In this document: positions 55,986 to 63,685 of the stretch, in pieces
Layout: each line of letters opens with the position of its first letter
Position numbering within the stretch: position 1 is the first letter of the stretch
DNA from: Ligilactobacillus ruminis DSM 20403 = NBRC 102161
GTDB lineage: Bacteria; Bacillota; Bacilli; Lactobacillales; Lactobacillaceae
DNA: 63,685 nt
Assembly (NCBI RefSeq): GCF_900113455.1
Contig: NZ_FOPI01000012.1
Span: 1-63,685, forward strand
Reading direction: 5' to 3'
Translations under genes and position numbers: made by a program
Notes under the pieces: model-generated
What the model was told of the DNA's origin: nothing
What the model saw: only the letters and a program-made list of their open reading frames with translations
Database searches by the model: none

Positions 55986-56014
55986 GCCACTGGACCGTCA
56001 GTGGTCTTTTTTTT
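55985..56014 (+). terminator. Rho-independent terminator between rpmH and rnpA
   Basis: GGCCACTG and CAGTGGTC form an 8-bp stem with eight T after it, overlapping the last base of rpmH. It probably trims the amount of rnpA transcript relative to rpmH. Confidence 0.85.
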
Positions 56015-56050
56015 AAATTTATCGGCCAAACATGAATTTGGAGATGTCTT

Positions 56051-56416
56051 ATGAGAAAATCATACCGCGTCAAAAAGGAAGCGGAATTTCAGAAAGTCTT
56101 CACTCAAGGCAAGTCATGTGCCAACAAGCAGTTTGTGGTTTATATGATTGAAAAGCCGAAGCAGCCGCATTTTCGCGTCGGAATTTCCGTTGGTAAAAAA
56201 ATCGGCAATGCTGTTGCGAGAAACTGGGTCAAGCGTCGAATTCGTCAAAGCTTGACAGAGTTGAAACCGCAGCTGAAGCAAGATTGTGATTTTATCGTAA
56301 TCGCTCGTCCAGGCGTGGCGTTTATGTCGACTGCTGAAGTCAAGCAGCATCTGATTCATGTCCTGCATTTGGCTAAAGTCTTGAATGATGACCAAGTCGA
56401 CAGTGACCTTCGTTAA
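56051..56416 (+). CDS. rnpA: Ribonuclease P protein component
   Basis: A protein of 121 residues with the start [17 protein letters not shown] and the RNR-type motif [15 protein letters not shown]. It binds RNase P RNA and helps cleave tRNA precursors. The weak GGAG site upstream and the preceding terminator suggest low expression compared with rpmH. Confidence 0.97.
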   Translation: MRKSYRVKKEAEFQKVFTQGKSCANKQFVVYMIEKPKQPHFRVGISVGKKIGNAVARNWVKRRIRQSLTELKPQLKQDCDFIVIARPGVAFMSTAEVKQHLIHVLHLAKVLNDDQVDSDLR

Positions 56417-56502
56417 GCAGGAAATTGGAGCGAGTGGTCACACCTCAAGCTTGTTGATTAGACTGAACAATAGCTACGTTATTAAAAGTGAGGTAGACCA
56501 GT

Positions 56503-57339
56503 TTGAGAAGAGTTAAACGCACAGGAGCTCTCTTGGGGGTTTTGTCTTTGATGCTTGTTCTCAGCGGGTGTGGTACGAGTCCGGTCGATGCTTCAAGCAC
56601 CGGTTTTTGGGATCACTACATTATCTGGAACTTCATCAGAGCCATCCAAGGTCTCAGCAGAATTTTTGGTTATAACTATGGCTGGGGAATCGTGGTATTT
56701 ACGATTATCGTCAGAATCATCATCTTGCCGTTGATGATTTATCAAATGAAGTCGATGCGCAAGACGACTGAGATTCAGCCTCAGCTGATGGCACTTCAAA
56801 AGAAGTATCCGGATAGAAGCGATCCTGAACAAATGCGCATGATGAGCGAAGAACAAAAGCGCCTCTATGCGGAAGCAGGAGTAAATCCCGTTGCCGGATG
56901 TTTGCCGCTCTTGGTTCAAATGCCGGTTCTGATTGCTTTGTATCAAGCAATTTTCCGTTCCGAAACATTGAAGACGGGCAAATTTTTGTGGATGCAGCTG
57001 GGGGATAAAGATCCTTATTATATCTTGCCGATTCTTGCTGCAATCTTCACGTTCCTTACTTCATGGCTGAGCATTAAAGCACAGCCCGAAAAAAATGCCA
57101 TGACAACAGGGATGATGGTGTTCATGCCGTTGATGATTCTTGTCACGGCCATCAGCGTTCCTGCCGCCTTGTCGTTGTACTGGGTGGTCACGAATGCATT
57201 TTCCGTTGGTCAAACGTTGTTGATCAACAATCCGTTCAAGATTAAACGCGAACGCGAAGAAAAGGCACGCCTTGAAAAGAAGAAAGCACGAAAGCTGCAG
57301 AGAGCTCGCGAAAAGGCTTTGAAGAACAAAAAGCATTAA
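56503..57339 (+). CDS. yidC: Membrane protein insertase YidC (SpoIIIJ type lipoprotein)
   Basis: A protein of 278 residues. A lipoprotein signal has LMLVLSGCG with the modified Cys at residue 23. Five membrane helices follow, with the groove Arg in IIVRIIILP, and the C terminus is highly basic and contacts ribosomes. It starts at TTG (56503) after GAGGTAGACC. It is the third gene of the classic rpmH-rnpA-yidC set; no jag gene follows here. Confidence 0.95.
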   Translation: MRRVKRTGALLGVLSLMLVLSGCGTSPVDASSTGFWDHYIIWNFIRAIQGLSRIFGYNYGWGIVVFTIIVRIIILPLMIYQMKSMRKTTEIQPQLMALQKKYPDRSDPEQMRMMSEEQKRLYAEAGVNPVAGCLPLLVQMPVLIALYQAIFRSETLKTGKFLWMQLGDKDPYYILPILAAIFTFLTSWLSIKAQPEKNAMTTGMMVFMPLMILVTAISVPAALSLYWVVTNAFSVGQTLLINNPFKIKREREEKARLEKKKARKLQRAREKALKNKKH

Positions 57340-57349
57340 GCATAATATG

Positions 57350-57590
57350 ATGAAGAGAGGCTGGGAAAAAACTTTGCCTCAAATTGAAGAACCGGATGAT
57401 TTGCAACCAATTGCAAATCATCCGGTTTTTTTCGTCTTCCATGATGGAAATAACCAAAAAGAGCTTGCGCGCTGATTTAGCGGACGTTGCATTTGGCAAA
57501 ATCACTGCCGTTTACGGGGCTGCTTTGTTCGTAAGTCTGGATGAAATTTTGGCTTAATTGGGTGAGCAGCACTGTATTTAAAAAGGATAG
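57350..57590 (+). repeat. Composite intergenic repeat, copy G, after yidC
   Basis: GAGAGGCTGGGAAAAAACTTTGCCTC is followed by AAATTGAAGAACCGG, a perfect GGATGATTTGCAA...TTGCAAATCATCC palindrome, CTTCCATGATGGAAATAA, GCGCGCTGATTTAGCGGACG, TGCATTTGGCAAAATCACTG and CCGTTTACGG. Block order equals copies B and D. The palindrome terminates yidC. The rest of 57591-57943 is A/T-rich and holds only the protease promoter region. Confidence 0.8.
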
Positions 57591-57943
57591 TTCCATGTGC
57601 AAAAAAGAATTAAAATATGAATTCAAGCACAAATCGATTGCCTTCGTTCGGAATTTCATTAGATTCAAGAAGAAAACGGAATCTTTTGCATTCGATTAAT
57701 TCTTTTTAATCTTAATATAATAATGTAAATAAAAATTAAATTATGATAAATTTAAATCCATAACGATGTCATAAAAAGGTTTTGCACAATTCATTTTTTG
57801 ACATTATTATCAAGATATCAACTCGCTTCATGGGCTGAAAGTGAAAATAAAATTAAAAAATGATTGATGTTTTTAAAAAGCTTTGATAATATTATGAATA
57901 TGAGTAGTTTGTTGCAAGGGTTTTAAATAGGGGGTTACATAAT

Positions 57944-60900
57944 TTGAAGGACGATAAAAGCGTTTCAAATTCAAGCAGGGCCGACAAAGCTCTGCATTTG
58001 ATAGCAGCAACGGTCTTGTGCGGTGCTGTTTTGAATGCTCCAATCGAGGCTTTGTCGCTGCAATCAAGCGTTTCAGCCGACGTCGTTTCGCAATCATCGA
58101 AGTCCAAGCAGATCCTGACCAAATATTTGCAGGAAAAACACAAGCAAAAGGCCAGAATCGACAAGCAAAAATTTCTTGAATCAATCAAGGAGCAGCAGGA
58201 AGCAAAAGGACAGACGAGCCGGACGGACGAAAATTCCAAGGTTCGCGTGATTGTGACGCTTGATGCCGATGCGGCCGTTGATCATACGGCAAAACCAACC
58301 GGTTCGACGGAATCGGTCAAAAAGATCGAAAAAGCAGTCGACAAGGTCAAAGGAGCACAGGCCGACGTTCGCAGGCAGGTTGAAAAAATTTCGGGAAGCA
58401 GCGTCAAGCGCTCGTTCGGATATCTGGTCAACGGTTTTTCGATTGACGTCAAAGTTTCCGATTTGCAAAAGATTCAGGATCTGAAAGGCGTTGCTTCTGT
58501 CAAACCGGTTCGTGTTTATTATCCGGCCGATTCTTCCGCAAATGAAATGGCGGACGTTCAAAAAGTCTGGCAAAATCACAAGCTCAAAGGAGAAGGCATG
58601 GTCGTTTCGATTATTGATACCGGAATCGATTACAATCACAAGGATTTGAAGCTTGATGCCGGAACAAAGACCGCGCTTTCAAAAAATTCCGTTGAAGCTA
58701 AGGCAAAGGAGTTCGGACACGGCAAATTTTATACGGACAAGGTTCCTTATGGCTACAACTACGCCGACGGCAACGACAACGTCATCGACAACGGCAATGG
58801 CGACATGCATGGTCAGCACGTTGCCGGCATTGCGGCTGCCAACGGGACGGAGGCCGATTCCGTCAAAGGCGTCGCACCGGATGCGCAGTTGCTCGCAATG
58901 AAGGTCTTTTCAAACAATGGCTCGATCAAAGGCTGCTATGACGATGATTTAATTGCTGCAATCGAAGACTCGGTCAAGTTGGGAGCAAACGTGATCAACA
59001 TGAGTCTTGGGTCCGTCAGTTCAAACGTTGATGAAAACGATCCTGAACAGTCTGCGGTCAGAAAAGCTTCTGAACAAGGCGTTCTTTGCGTAATCTCAGC
59101 CGGAAACAGCGGCGTTTCGACGTCAACCGGGAGCGGAAATCCCGCCCAGCAGTTTGACTCTGACGAATTGAGCACGGTCGGGGCACCCGGAATTGCGCCC
59201 GAAGCCTTGACGGTCGCTTCTTCTGAAAACGAAAAAGTCGTTTCGCCAACGATGAGAGATGCGTCGGGCCATGTCAAGTTCGATTCGGTTGCTGATTTGA
59301 AGGACGGATCGACAGCGATCAGCCAGCAGGAAACGGACTATGCTCAGATGACCGGTGAACATAAAGTCGTTTCGGTCGGAACCGGCTCAGAAGGCGAGTA
59401 TGACGGAAAAGACGTCAAAGGACAGATTGCGCTCGTCAAGCGTGGCGCAATCACCTTCTCGGAAAAGGTCAATAATGCCAAAGCACATGGTGCCGTCGGC
59501 GTCATCATCTACAACAACGTCGGAACCGATCTGATTTCGATGGCGATTGATGACAAGACGTTCCCAGCGGTCGGAGTATCTCTTGCCGATGGCGAAAAGC
59601 TTGAAGAAACGGCTGCGGCCGGCAAGACGATCAATTTGAAGTTCGAACGGCAGCTGGTGACGAACGTTTCAAGCGGAAAGATGTCGGACTTCAGTTCATG
59701 GGGCCCAACTCCTGCGCTTGATTTCAAACCGGAAATCTCGGCTCCGGGCGGAAAAATCTATTCGCTTGCCAATAACGACAAGTATCAGCAAATGAGCGGA
59801 ACATCAATGGCTTCACCGTTTGTTGCAGGTTCGGAAGCACTGATTCTTCAAGGAATCAAGAATCGAAATCTTGGCCTTTCGGGCAAGGCTTTGACGACTT
59901 TTGCCAAGAATTCCGTTTTGAATACCGCGACCCCTATGAAAGACAAGGAGCATACGAAAGAAATCATCTCCCCAAGACGCCAGGGCGCAGGTCAGATCAA
60001 TGTTGATCGAGCAGTTAGAAACAACGTTTCGGCAACTTATGACAAGACCGGCTTAGGGACGGTTGCCCTCAAGGAAATCGGCCTTTCCGCAAGTTTTACC
60101 GTAACGCTTCACAATTACGGTTCAAAAGACGAGAAGTATTCGTTCAATGACTACGGCGGAGTCTACCGGCAAAAGACGGATGACAACGGTGAAATCTACG
60201 ATACGAAGATTGACAAGGCGAAGATTTCGACGGACAAGAATGCGATTACGGTCAAAGCCGGCGAGTCAAAGCAAGTCACGTTCAATTTGTCGCTTCCGCA
60301 AGGATTTGAAAAGCAGCAGTTCGTCGAAGGGTACGTTGGCTTTGAAGGAAAGGGAGATGCGCCGAATCTCGTCGTTCCGTACATGGGCTTTTATGGGACA
60401 TACAGCAAGGGCCGGATTATCGGCAATATGCTTTATGAAGACGATTGGAACCTGCCGACTTATGCCGGATTCTTGACGACGAACGACGGAAACGTTCCTG
60501 GGCTCTACTATGACGATGAGAAAGGCAAATACAACGTTGACACTGGTTCTGTAGCATTTTCGCCTGAAAACGAAGACGGCATCAACGATTACGTCGAACC
60601 GAGTCTTTATTATCTGAGAAACTACAAGAAGTCCGAATATCAGATCGTTGACAAGGACGGAAAAGTCGTTAATAATCTCGGAACGGATTATGACGGCGTC
60701 AAGGACTATTACAACCCATCTTCAGGTAAATGGACGACTCATAATGAAGGCAAGTGGGACGGAACCTTAAAGGACAAGAACGGCAAGAAACAGTACGCTC
60801 CTGATGGGACGTATCAATATAAAATCACGACGACTCCGGTAACCGACGGCGACAAGCAGGTCAGCTACATCAAGTTCAAGATTGACAATACTGCGCCTTC

Positions 60901-63157
60901 AATCAAGGATCTCAAGATCAGAGAAGACGGACGAGTCGAATTCTCCGCAACTGACGGCAAGGGCGTCGGTGTTGAAAACGTGGCTCTGCTCGTTAATGAC
61001 AACGTTGTTAAAACAGACTTGATGCTTGACAAGAAGACCAATAAGTACGTCACAAAAGACAGCGTAGCGTCTGAGTTTGTTTCCGGTCGAAATTACGTTT
61101 ATGCATCTGCTCAAGACAAGGCAGGCAATATCGGCTTTTCTGCGACGAGCCAGGTCAAGGATGCTGAAGGCGTACTGTATTTCAACATCGGAAACGGCAC
61201 GACGATTACGCAAAACACCGAAGGGTTTGACAGCGAAAAGAAGATGTTTGACGTTTTGGGAACGTATGAACCGAATGAAACGTTCTTCATCAACGGACAG
61301 GAAGTCAAAACCGATGGGGAAGGATACTTTAAGGCCGGCGTTTCAGTCAGAACAGGCGACAACGTCCTGACCGCTTCAAAAGACAGGGAAGGAAAGAACG
61401 TTTTGAGTTCGGTCAAGTTTAAGGTAGACCTTTCTTGTGCCAAGATTTCGGTTGACGGCTTGGATGAAGCAACGAAGACCGTGACGGCTCCGGCAAGCAC
61501 GTATAAGCTGACAGGATCAGTCGAAGGTGCAAAATCTTTAACCTTGAAGAACGAGTCGACGGGAGAAGGCGCAACGGATGTTCAGATCGTCGGCGGAAAA
61601 TTCAGTCAGGATCTGAATCTGAACTACGGCGACAACGTCTATACGCTGACAGCAGTTTCTGCAAACGGCAACGTTTCAACTAAGACGTTCAACGTGCGGA
61701 CGACTAATTCGACAACGTACAACGGCAGCGTGCTTGATTTCGATAACCTTGAAAGCGGCGTGACGGTCGTTGGCAAGACGACAACGGGCTACGATGCCGA
61801 AAAAGGCGAACTGACGATTACCGGCAAGCTCAGGTATCCGGTCGACGTCTTTAAGATTCAAGGAAAAGACGTTCAATATGATAAGAACACGTTGGCATTC
61901 AGCTATACGGCAACGGGAATCACGAACGGCTCAAAGTCTCTGCCGGTCTTCGTCCAGTCCTCTAAACTAAACGAAGGCAAACCGGTCGTTGATTACGGCT
62001 TCATCCTTTGGGTTGACGGAACGGCTCCTTCGCTTCAGCTTGAAAATATGACGTCCGATGCAAAAGGCAACCTGACCGCTTATACGAACAAGAATCCGTA
62101 TGAACTCAAGGCAAAGATCAACGACAACCTCAGCGGCTACTTGCTGAAAGTTGACGGTGATGCTGCATTTACCGACAAGGACTACTATCTGTTTAATGAA
62201 GACTTCTTCAAGGGTCGTGCTGCGGCTGACGTTTCATACAGCATCGATCCGGTCGTCGAAGGCACGAAGAAAGTTGCCGTTTCCTTGAAAGATTCGGCAG
62301 GCAATGCGACGGATGCTTCGTTTACGCTTGCGCATCACGCAGCCGTGCTCAAGGCGCCGGTCGTAACGCCGAACACGTCGAAAAAAGCGCAAACGGTCGT
62401 GCTTTCCGCAGCAGGTGCCGACTTTGACAAGAATTATGAGGCTCCAAAGCTTTATGTTTCAACGGATGGCAGCACTTGGAGCGAAGTTTCCGATGGCAAA
62501 TACAGCGTTGCGACAAACGGCGAATATCAATTCAAATATGCTGACGTTTACGGCAACGAATCTGAAACGACCAAAGTCGGCGTAAACAACGTCGTCAACG
62601 CAATTTACTCGGATCCGACCGTCAAGTTGAGCTCGACTGACGGTTCACAGGAATCAGTGACGGTTACGCTCGGATTCGCCAAAGAAGACACGGATCAGAC
62701 GTTTAACCACTTGCGTTACAGATTTGAAGGCGAGGCCGAATGGAAGAACTACGACAGGCCGTTTACGGTTGACAAGGATGCAGTCGTGGAATTTCAGTCA
62801 TATGACGATGCCGGCAACGAAAGCCAAGTGCTCAAGACGAACGTCATCGTGAAGAAGTCTGAACAAAAGACAGGCAAAGGTTCTGAGGACGATAACAAGC
62901 GGCTGGGCAGCGGACAGACCGCAGGCAACGGTTCAAACAACGGCGGCAAGTCTGAAGGCAATCCTGACGTTGGCGCAAAGCCAGGCAGCTCGAACGTTTC
63001 AGCAAACGGCAAGTCGAATTCTTCAACCGGATCAAACGGCAAGGAAAGTCCGGCAACAGGCGACGATGTCAAGAATTACACCGTTCTTGGTCTGATCACG
63101 CTCGCGTTTTCCGGGGTTCTTGCGTTCATGGGATTGAAGAAGCGCGAGGAAGACTGA
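57944..63157 (+). CDS. Large cell-wall-anchored subtilisin-like protease (lactocepin/C5a-peptidase type, S8)
   Basis: A protein of 1737 residues with a signal helix (about 15-46), then an I9-like propeptide (about 95-195). The S8 catalytic domain has Asp225 (IIDTGID), His289 (DMHGQHVAG), oxyanion Asn388 (SAGNSG) and Ser621 (GTSMASPF), with an inserted PA domain (about 470-560). An Fn3/A domain follows from about 690, then repeated Ig-like modules to about 1640, a Gly/Ser/Asn wall spacer and a sorting signal. The sorting motif is SPATG (1702-1706), not LPxTG, followed by a hydrophobic helix and KKREED. Start is TTG at 57944 after AGGGGG. The catalytic residues are intact, so it should cleave host or milk-type proteins at the surface. 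Confidence 0.93.
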   Translation: MKDDKSVSNSSRADKALHLIAATVLCGAVLNAPIEALSLQSSVSADVVSQSSKSKQILTKYLQEKHKQKARIDKQKFLESIKEQQEAKGQTSRTDENSKVRVIVTLDADAAVDHTAKPTGSTESVKKIEKAVDKVKGAQADVRRQVEKISGSSVKRSFGYLVNGFSIDVKVSDLQKIQDLKGVASVKPVRVYYPADSSANEMADVQKVWQNHKLKGEGMVVSIIDTGIDYNHKDLKLDAGTKTALSKNSVEAKAKEFGHGKFYTDKVPYGYNYADGNDNVIDNGNGDMHGQHVAGIAAANGTEADSVKGVAPDAQLLAMKVFSNNGSIKGCYDDDLIAAIEDSVKLGANVINMSLGSVSSNVDENDPEQSAVRKASEQGVLCVISAGNSGVSTSTGSGNPAQQFDSDELSTVGAPGIAPEALTVASSENEKVVSPTMRDASGHVKFDSVADLKDGSTAISQQETDYAQMTGEHKVVSVGTGSEGEYDGKDVKGQIALVKRGAITFSEKVNNAKAHGAVGVIIYNNVGTDLISMAIDDKTFPAVGVSLADGEKLEETAAAGKTINLKFERQLVTNVSSGKMSDFSSWGPTPALDFKPEISAPGGKIYSLANNDKYQQMSGTSMASPFVAGSEALILQGIKNRNLGLSGKALTTFAKNSVLNTATPMKDKEHTKEIISPRRQGAGQINVDRAVRNNVSATYDKTGLGTVALKEIGLSASFTVTLHNYGSKDEKYSFNDYGGVYRQKTDDNGEIYDTKIDKAKISTDKNAITVKAGESKQVTFNLSLPQGFEKQQFVEGYVGFEGKGDAPNLVVPYMGFYGTYSKGRIIGNMLYEDDWNLPTYAGFLTTNDGNVPGLYYDDEKGKYNVDTGSVAFSPENEDGINDYVEPSLYYLRNYKKSEYQIVDKDGKVVNNLGTDYDGVKDYYNPSSGKWTTHNEGKWDGTLKDKNGKKQYAPDGTYQYKITTTPVTDGDKQVSYIKFKIDNTAPSIKDLKIREDGRVEFSATDGKGVGVENVALLVNDNVVKTDLMLDKKTNKYVTKDSVASEFVSGRNYVYASAQDKAGNIGFSATSQVKDAEGVLYFNIGNGTTITQNTEGFDSEKKMFDVLGTYEPNETFFINGQEVKTDGEGYFKAGVSVRTGDNVLTASKDREGKNVLSSVKFKVDLSCAKISVDGLDEATKTVTAPASTYKLTGSVEGAKSLTLKNESTGEGATDVQIVGGKFSQDLNLNYGDNVYTLTAVSANGNVSTKTFNVRTTNSTTYNGSVLDFDNLESGVTVVGKTTTGYDAEKGELTITGKLRYPVDVFKIQGKDVQYDKNTLAFSYTATGITNGSKSLPVFVQSSKLNEGKPVVDYGFILWVDGTAPSLQLENMTSDAKGNLTAYTNKNPYELKAKINDNLSGYLLKVDGDAAFTDKDYYLFNEDFFKGRAAADVSYSIDPVVEGTKKVAVSLKDSAGNATDASFTLAHHAAVLKAPVVTPNTSKKAQTVVLSAAGADFDKNYEAPKLYVSTDGSTWSEVSDGKYSVATNGEYQFKYADVYGNESETTKVGVNNVVNAIYSDPTVKLSSTDGSQESVTVTLGFAKEDTDQTFNHLRYRFEGEAEWKNYDRPFTVDKDAVVEFQSYDDAGNESQVLKTNVIVKKSEQKTGKGSEDDNKRLGSGQTAGNGSNNGGKSEGNPDVGAKPGSSNVSANGKSNSSTGSNGKESPATGDDVKNYTVLGLITLAFSGVLAFMGLKKREED

Positions 63158-63235
63158 TCAATTTTTTAAAGTTTAAAATGGGATTTTTTCTGCAGATTTT
63201 TGCGGGAAAAATCTTTTTTTGATTAGAGAATTTCT

Positions 63236-63278
63236 AAAACGGACCCTTTGAAGCAAAGTTTTCAAAGCGGTCCGTTTT
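63236..63278 (+). terminator. Rho-independent terminator of the protease gene
   Basis: AAAACGGACC-CTTTGAA and TTCAAAG-CGGTCCGTTTT form a stem of 17 bp with an 8-nt loop, followed by a T-rich run. Confidence 0.9.
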
Positions 63279-63378
63279 AATTTTTTATTGAGTTTTAATT
63301 TAAGGCATTTTTATCTCATTTTTAAAAAAGGCCATGATTTATTGAAGTGCAATAAAAAAGTTAGACAAAATTAAACAA

Positions 63379-63685
63379 TTAAGCTGTCATGGCATGATTT
63401 CGGTATTCTACCGGAGTCATGCCTTTTGTTTTTAAAGAAACCCGTTCGTAATTAAAGAAATGGATATAGTCTTGAACCATCATTTGAAATGCAGTAATGT
63501 CTTCAAATAATGGTAGCCCATCCAGCAACTCAGTTTTCAGTATGTGGAAAAAGCTTTCCACTGGTGCGTTATCCAGACAATGTTCCTTACGAGACATACT
63601 TTGAACAAAGTGATGGTTAGCCAATCTTTGAGTATAGTAAGGCAACTGATACTGCCATCCCTGATCCGAATGAATCAAGGGACAG
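63379..63685 (-). CDS. IS3-family (IS150 group) transposase OrfB, C-terminal fragment (cut by window edge)
   Basis: About 102 C-terminal residues of an rve-type DDE transposase. The second Asp lies in IHSDQGWQYQ and the catalytic Glu in CLDNAPVESFF. The tail has FNYERVSLKTKGMTPVEYR, typical of the IS150/IS3 group. The frame runs off the window edge, so the first Asp and OrfA are not seen. No stop or frameshift is visible. The IS end must lie within 63280-63378, but the inverted repeat cannot be fixed without the other end. Confidence 0.9.
   Translation of the reverse strand, partial: CPLIHSDQGWQYQLPYYTQRLANHHFVQSMSRKEHCLDNAPVESFFHILKTELLDGLPLFEDITAFQMMVQDYIHFFNYERVSLKTKGMTPVEYRNHAMTA

Noticed and set aside
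58181-58639. Long antisense ORFs opposite the protease and gyrase genes
   Set aside because: They are shadows of strongly biased codons on the coding strand and have no ribosome sites.

Overview
This window is the replication-origin region of a low-to-mid GC Gram-positive bacterium, almost certainly a member of the Lactobacillaceae. The evidence is the rpmH-rnpA-yidC block facing dnaA-dnaN-yaaA-recF-gyrB-gyrA, the rpsF-ssb-rpsR and gdpP-rplI-dnaB-purA blocks, the full walRKHIJ-htrA-rlmH cluster, a PrtP-like surface protease, proline iminopeptidase, PepF and Pcp peptidases, and TTATCCACA-type DnaA boxes. A Ligilactobacillus (for example the L. ruminis side) fits the gene content and base composition, but the species cannot be fixed from the sequence alone.

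Layout from left to right. Positions 1-660 hold the left part of an IS200/IS605 element with a decayed tnpA. Positions 0.7-3.8 kb hold a VOC protein, YitT, proline iminopeptidase and RlmH, plus a parS site. Positions 3.8-4.1 kb hold a dense DnaA-box cluster. Positions 4.2-11.3 kb are htrA and the WalRK regulon core. Positions 11.6-14.3 kb hold two identical tRNA-Lys genes, a pyridoxal-kinase/ECF vitamin B6 salvage pair and an array of five 74-bp hairpin repeats. Positions 14.3-16.7 kb hold NupC, an unassigned structured RNA of about 300 nt and a thioesterase. Positions 17-24.3 kb hold pflBA, purA and a purine permease. Positions 25-30 kb hold metA-cysK and codBA. Positions 30.3-38 kb hold PepF, an amidase, a second parS fused to a terminator, a surface-protein pseudogene, an MFS exporter and Pcp. 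Positions 37.7-55.3 kb are the origin-proximal replication and translation genes, read leftward. oriC lies on both sides of dnaA (53.7-55.8 kb). Positions 55.8-63.2 kb are the rightward rpmH-rnpA-yidC genes and a 1737-residue subtilase. The window ends inside an IS3-family transposase.

Genes on both arms mostly read away from oriC. Functionally the window joins replication initiation (DnaA, DnaN, DnaB, gyrase, RecF, SSB, DnaA boxes), origin segregation (parS), cell-envelope signalling (WalRK, GdpP, HtrA), anaerobic pyruvate metabolism (PFL), nucleobase/nucleoside/NMN/B6 salvage and peptide use.

The most unusual content is intergenic. It includes a dispersed mosaic repeat family with double hairpins at gene ends in at least eight places; tandem hairpin arrays, one with a strict 74-bp period; a conserved tail shared next to nupC and codA; a pair of paralogous C-rich small-RNA candidates flanking a DnaA-box cluster; a structured RNA with a predicted pseudoknot and a cre-like operator; and a parS site that is also a terminator-like palindrome.
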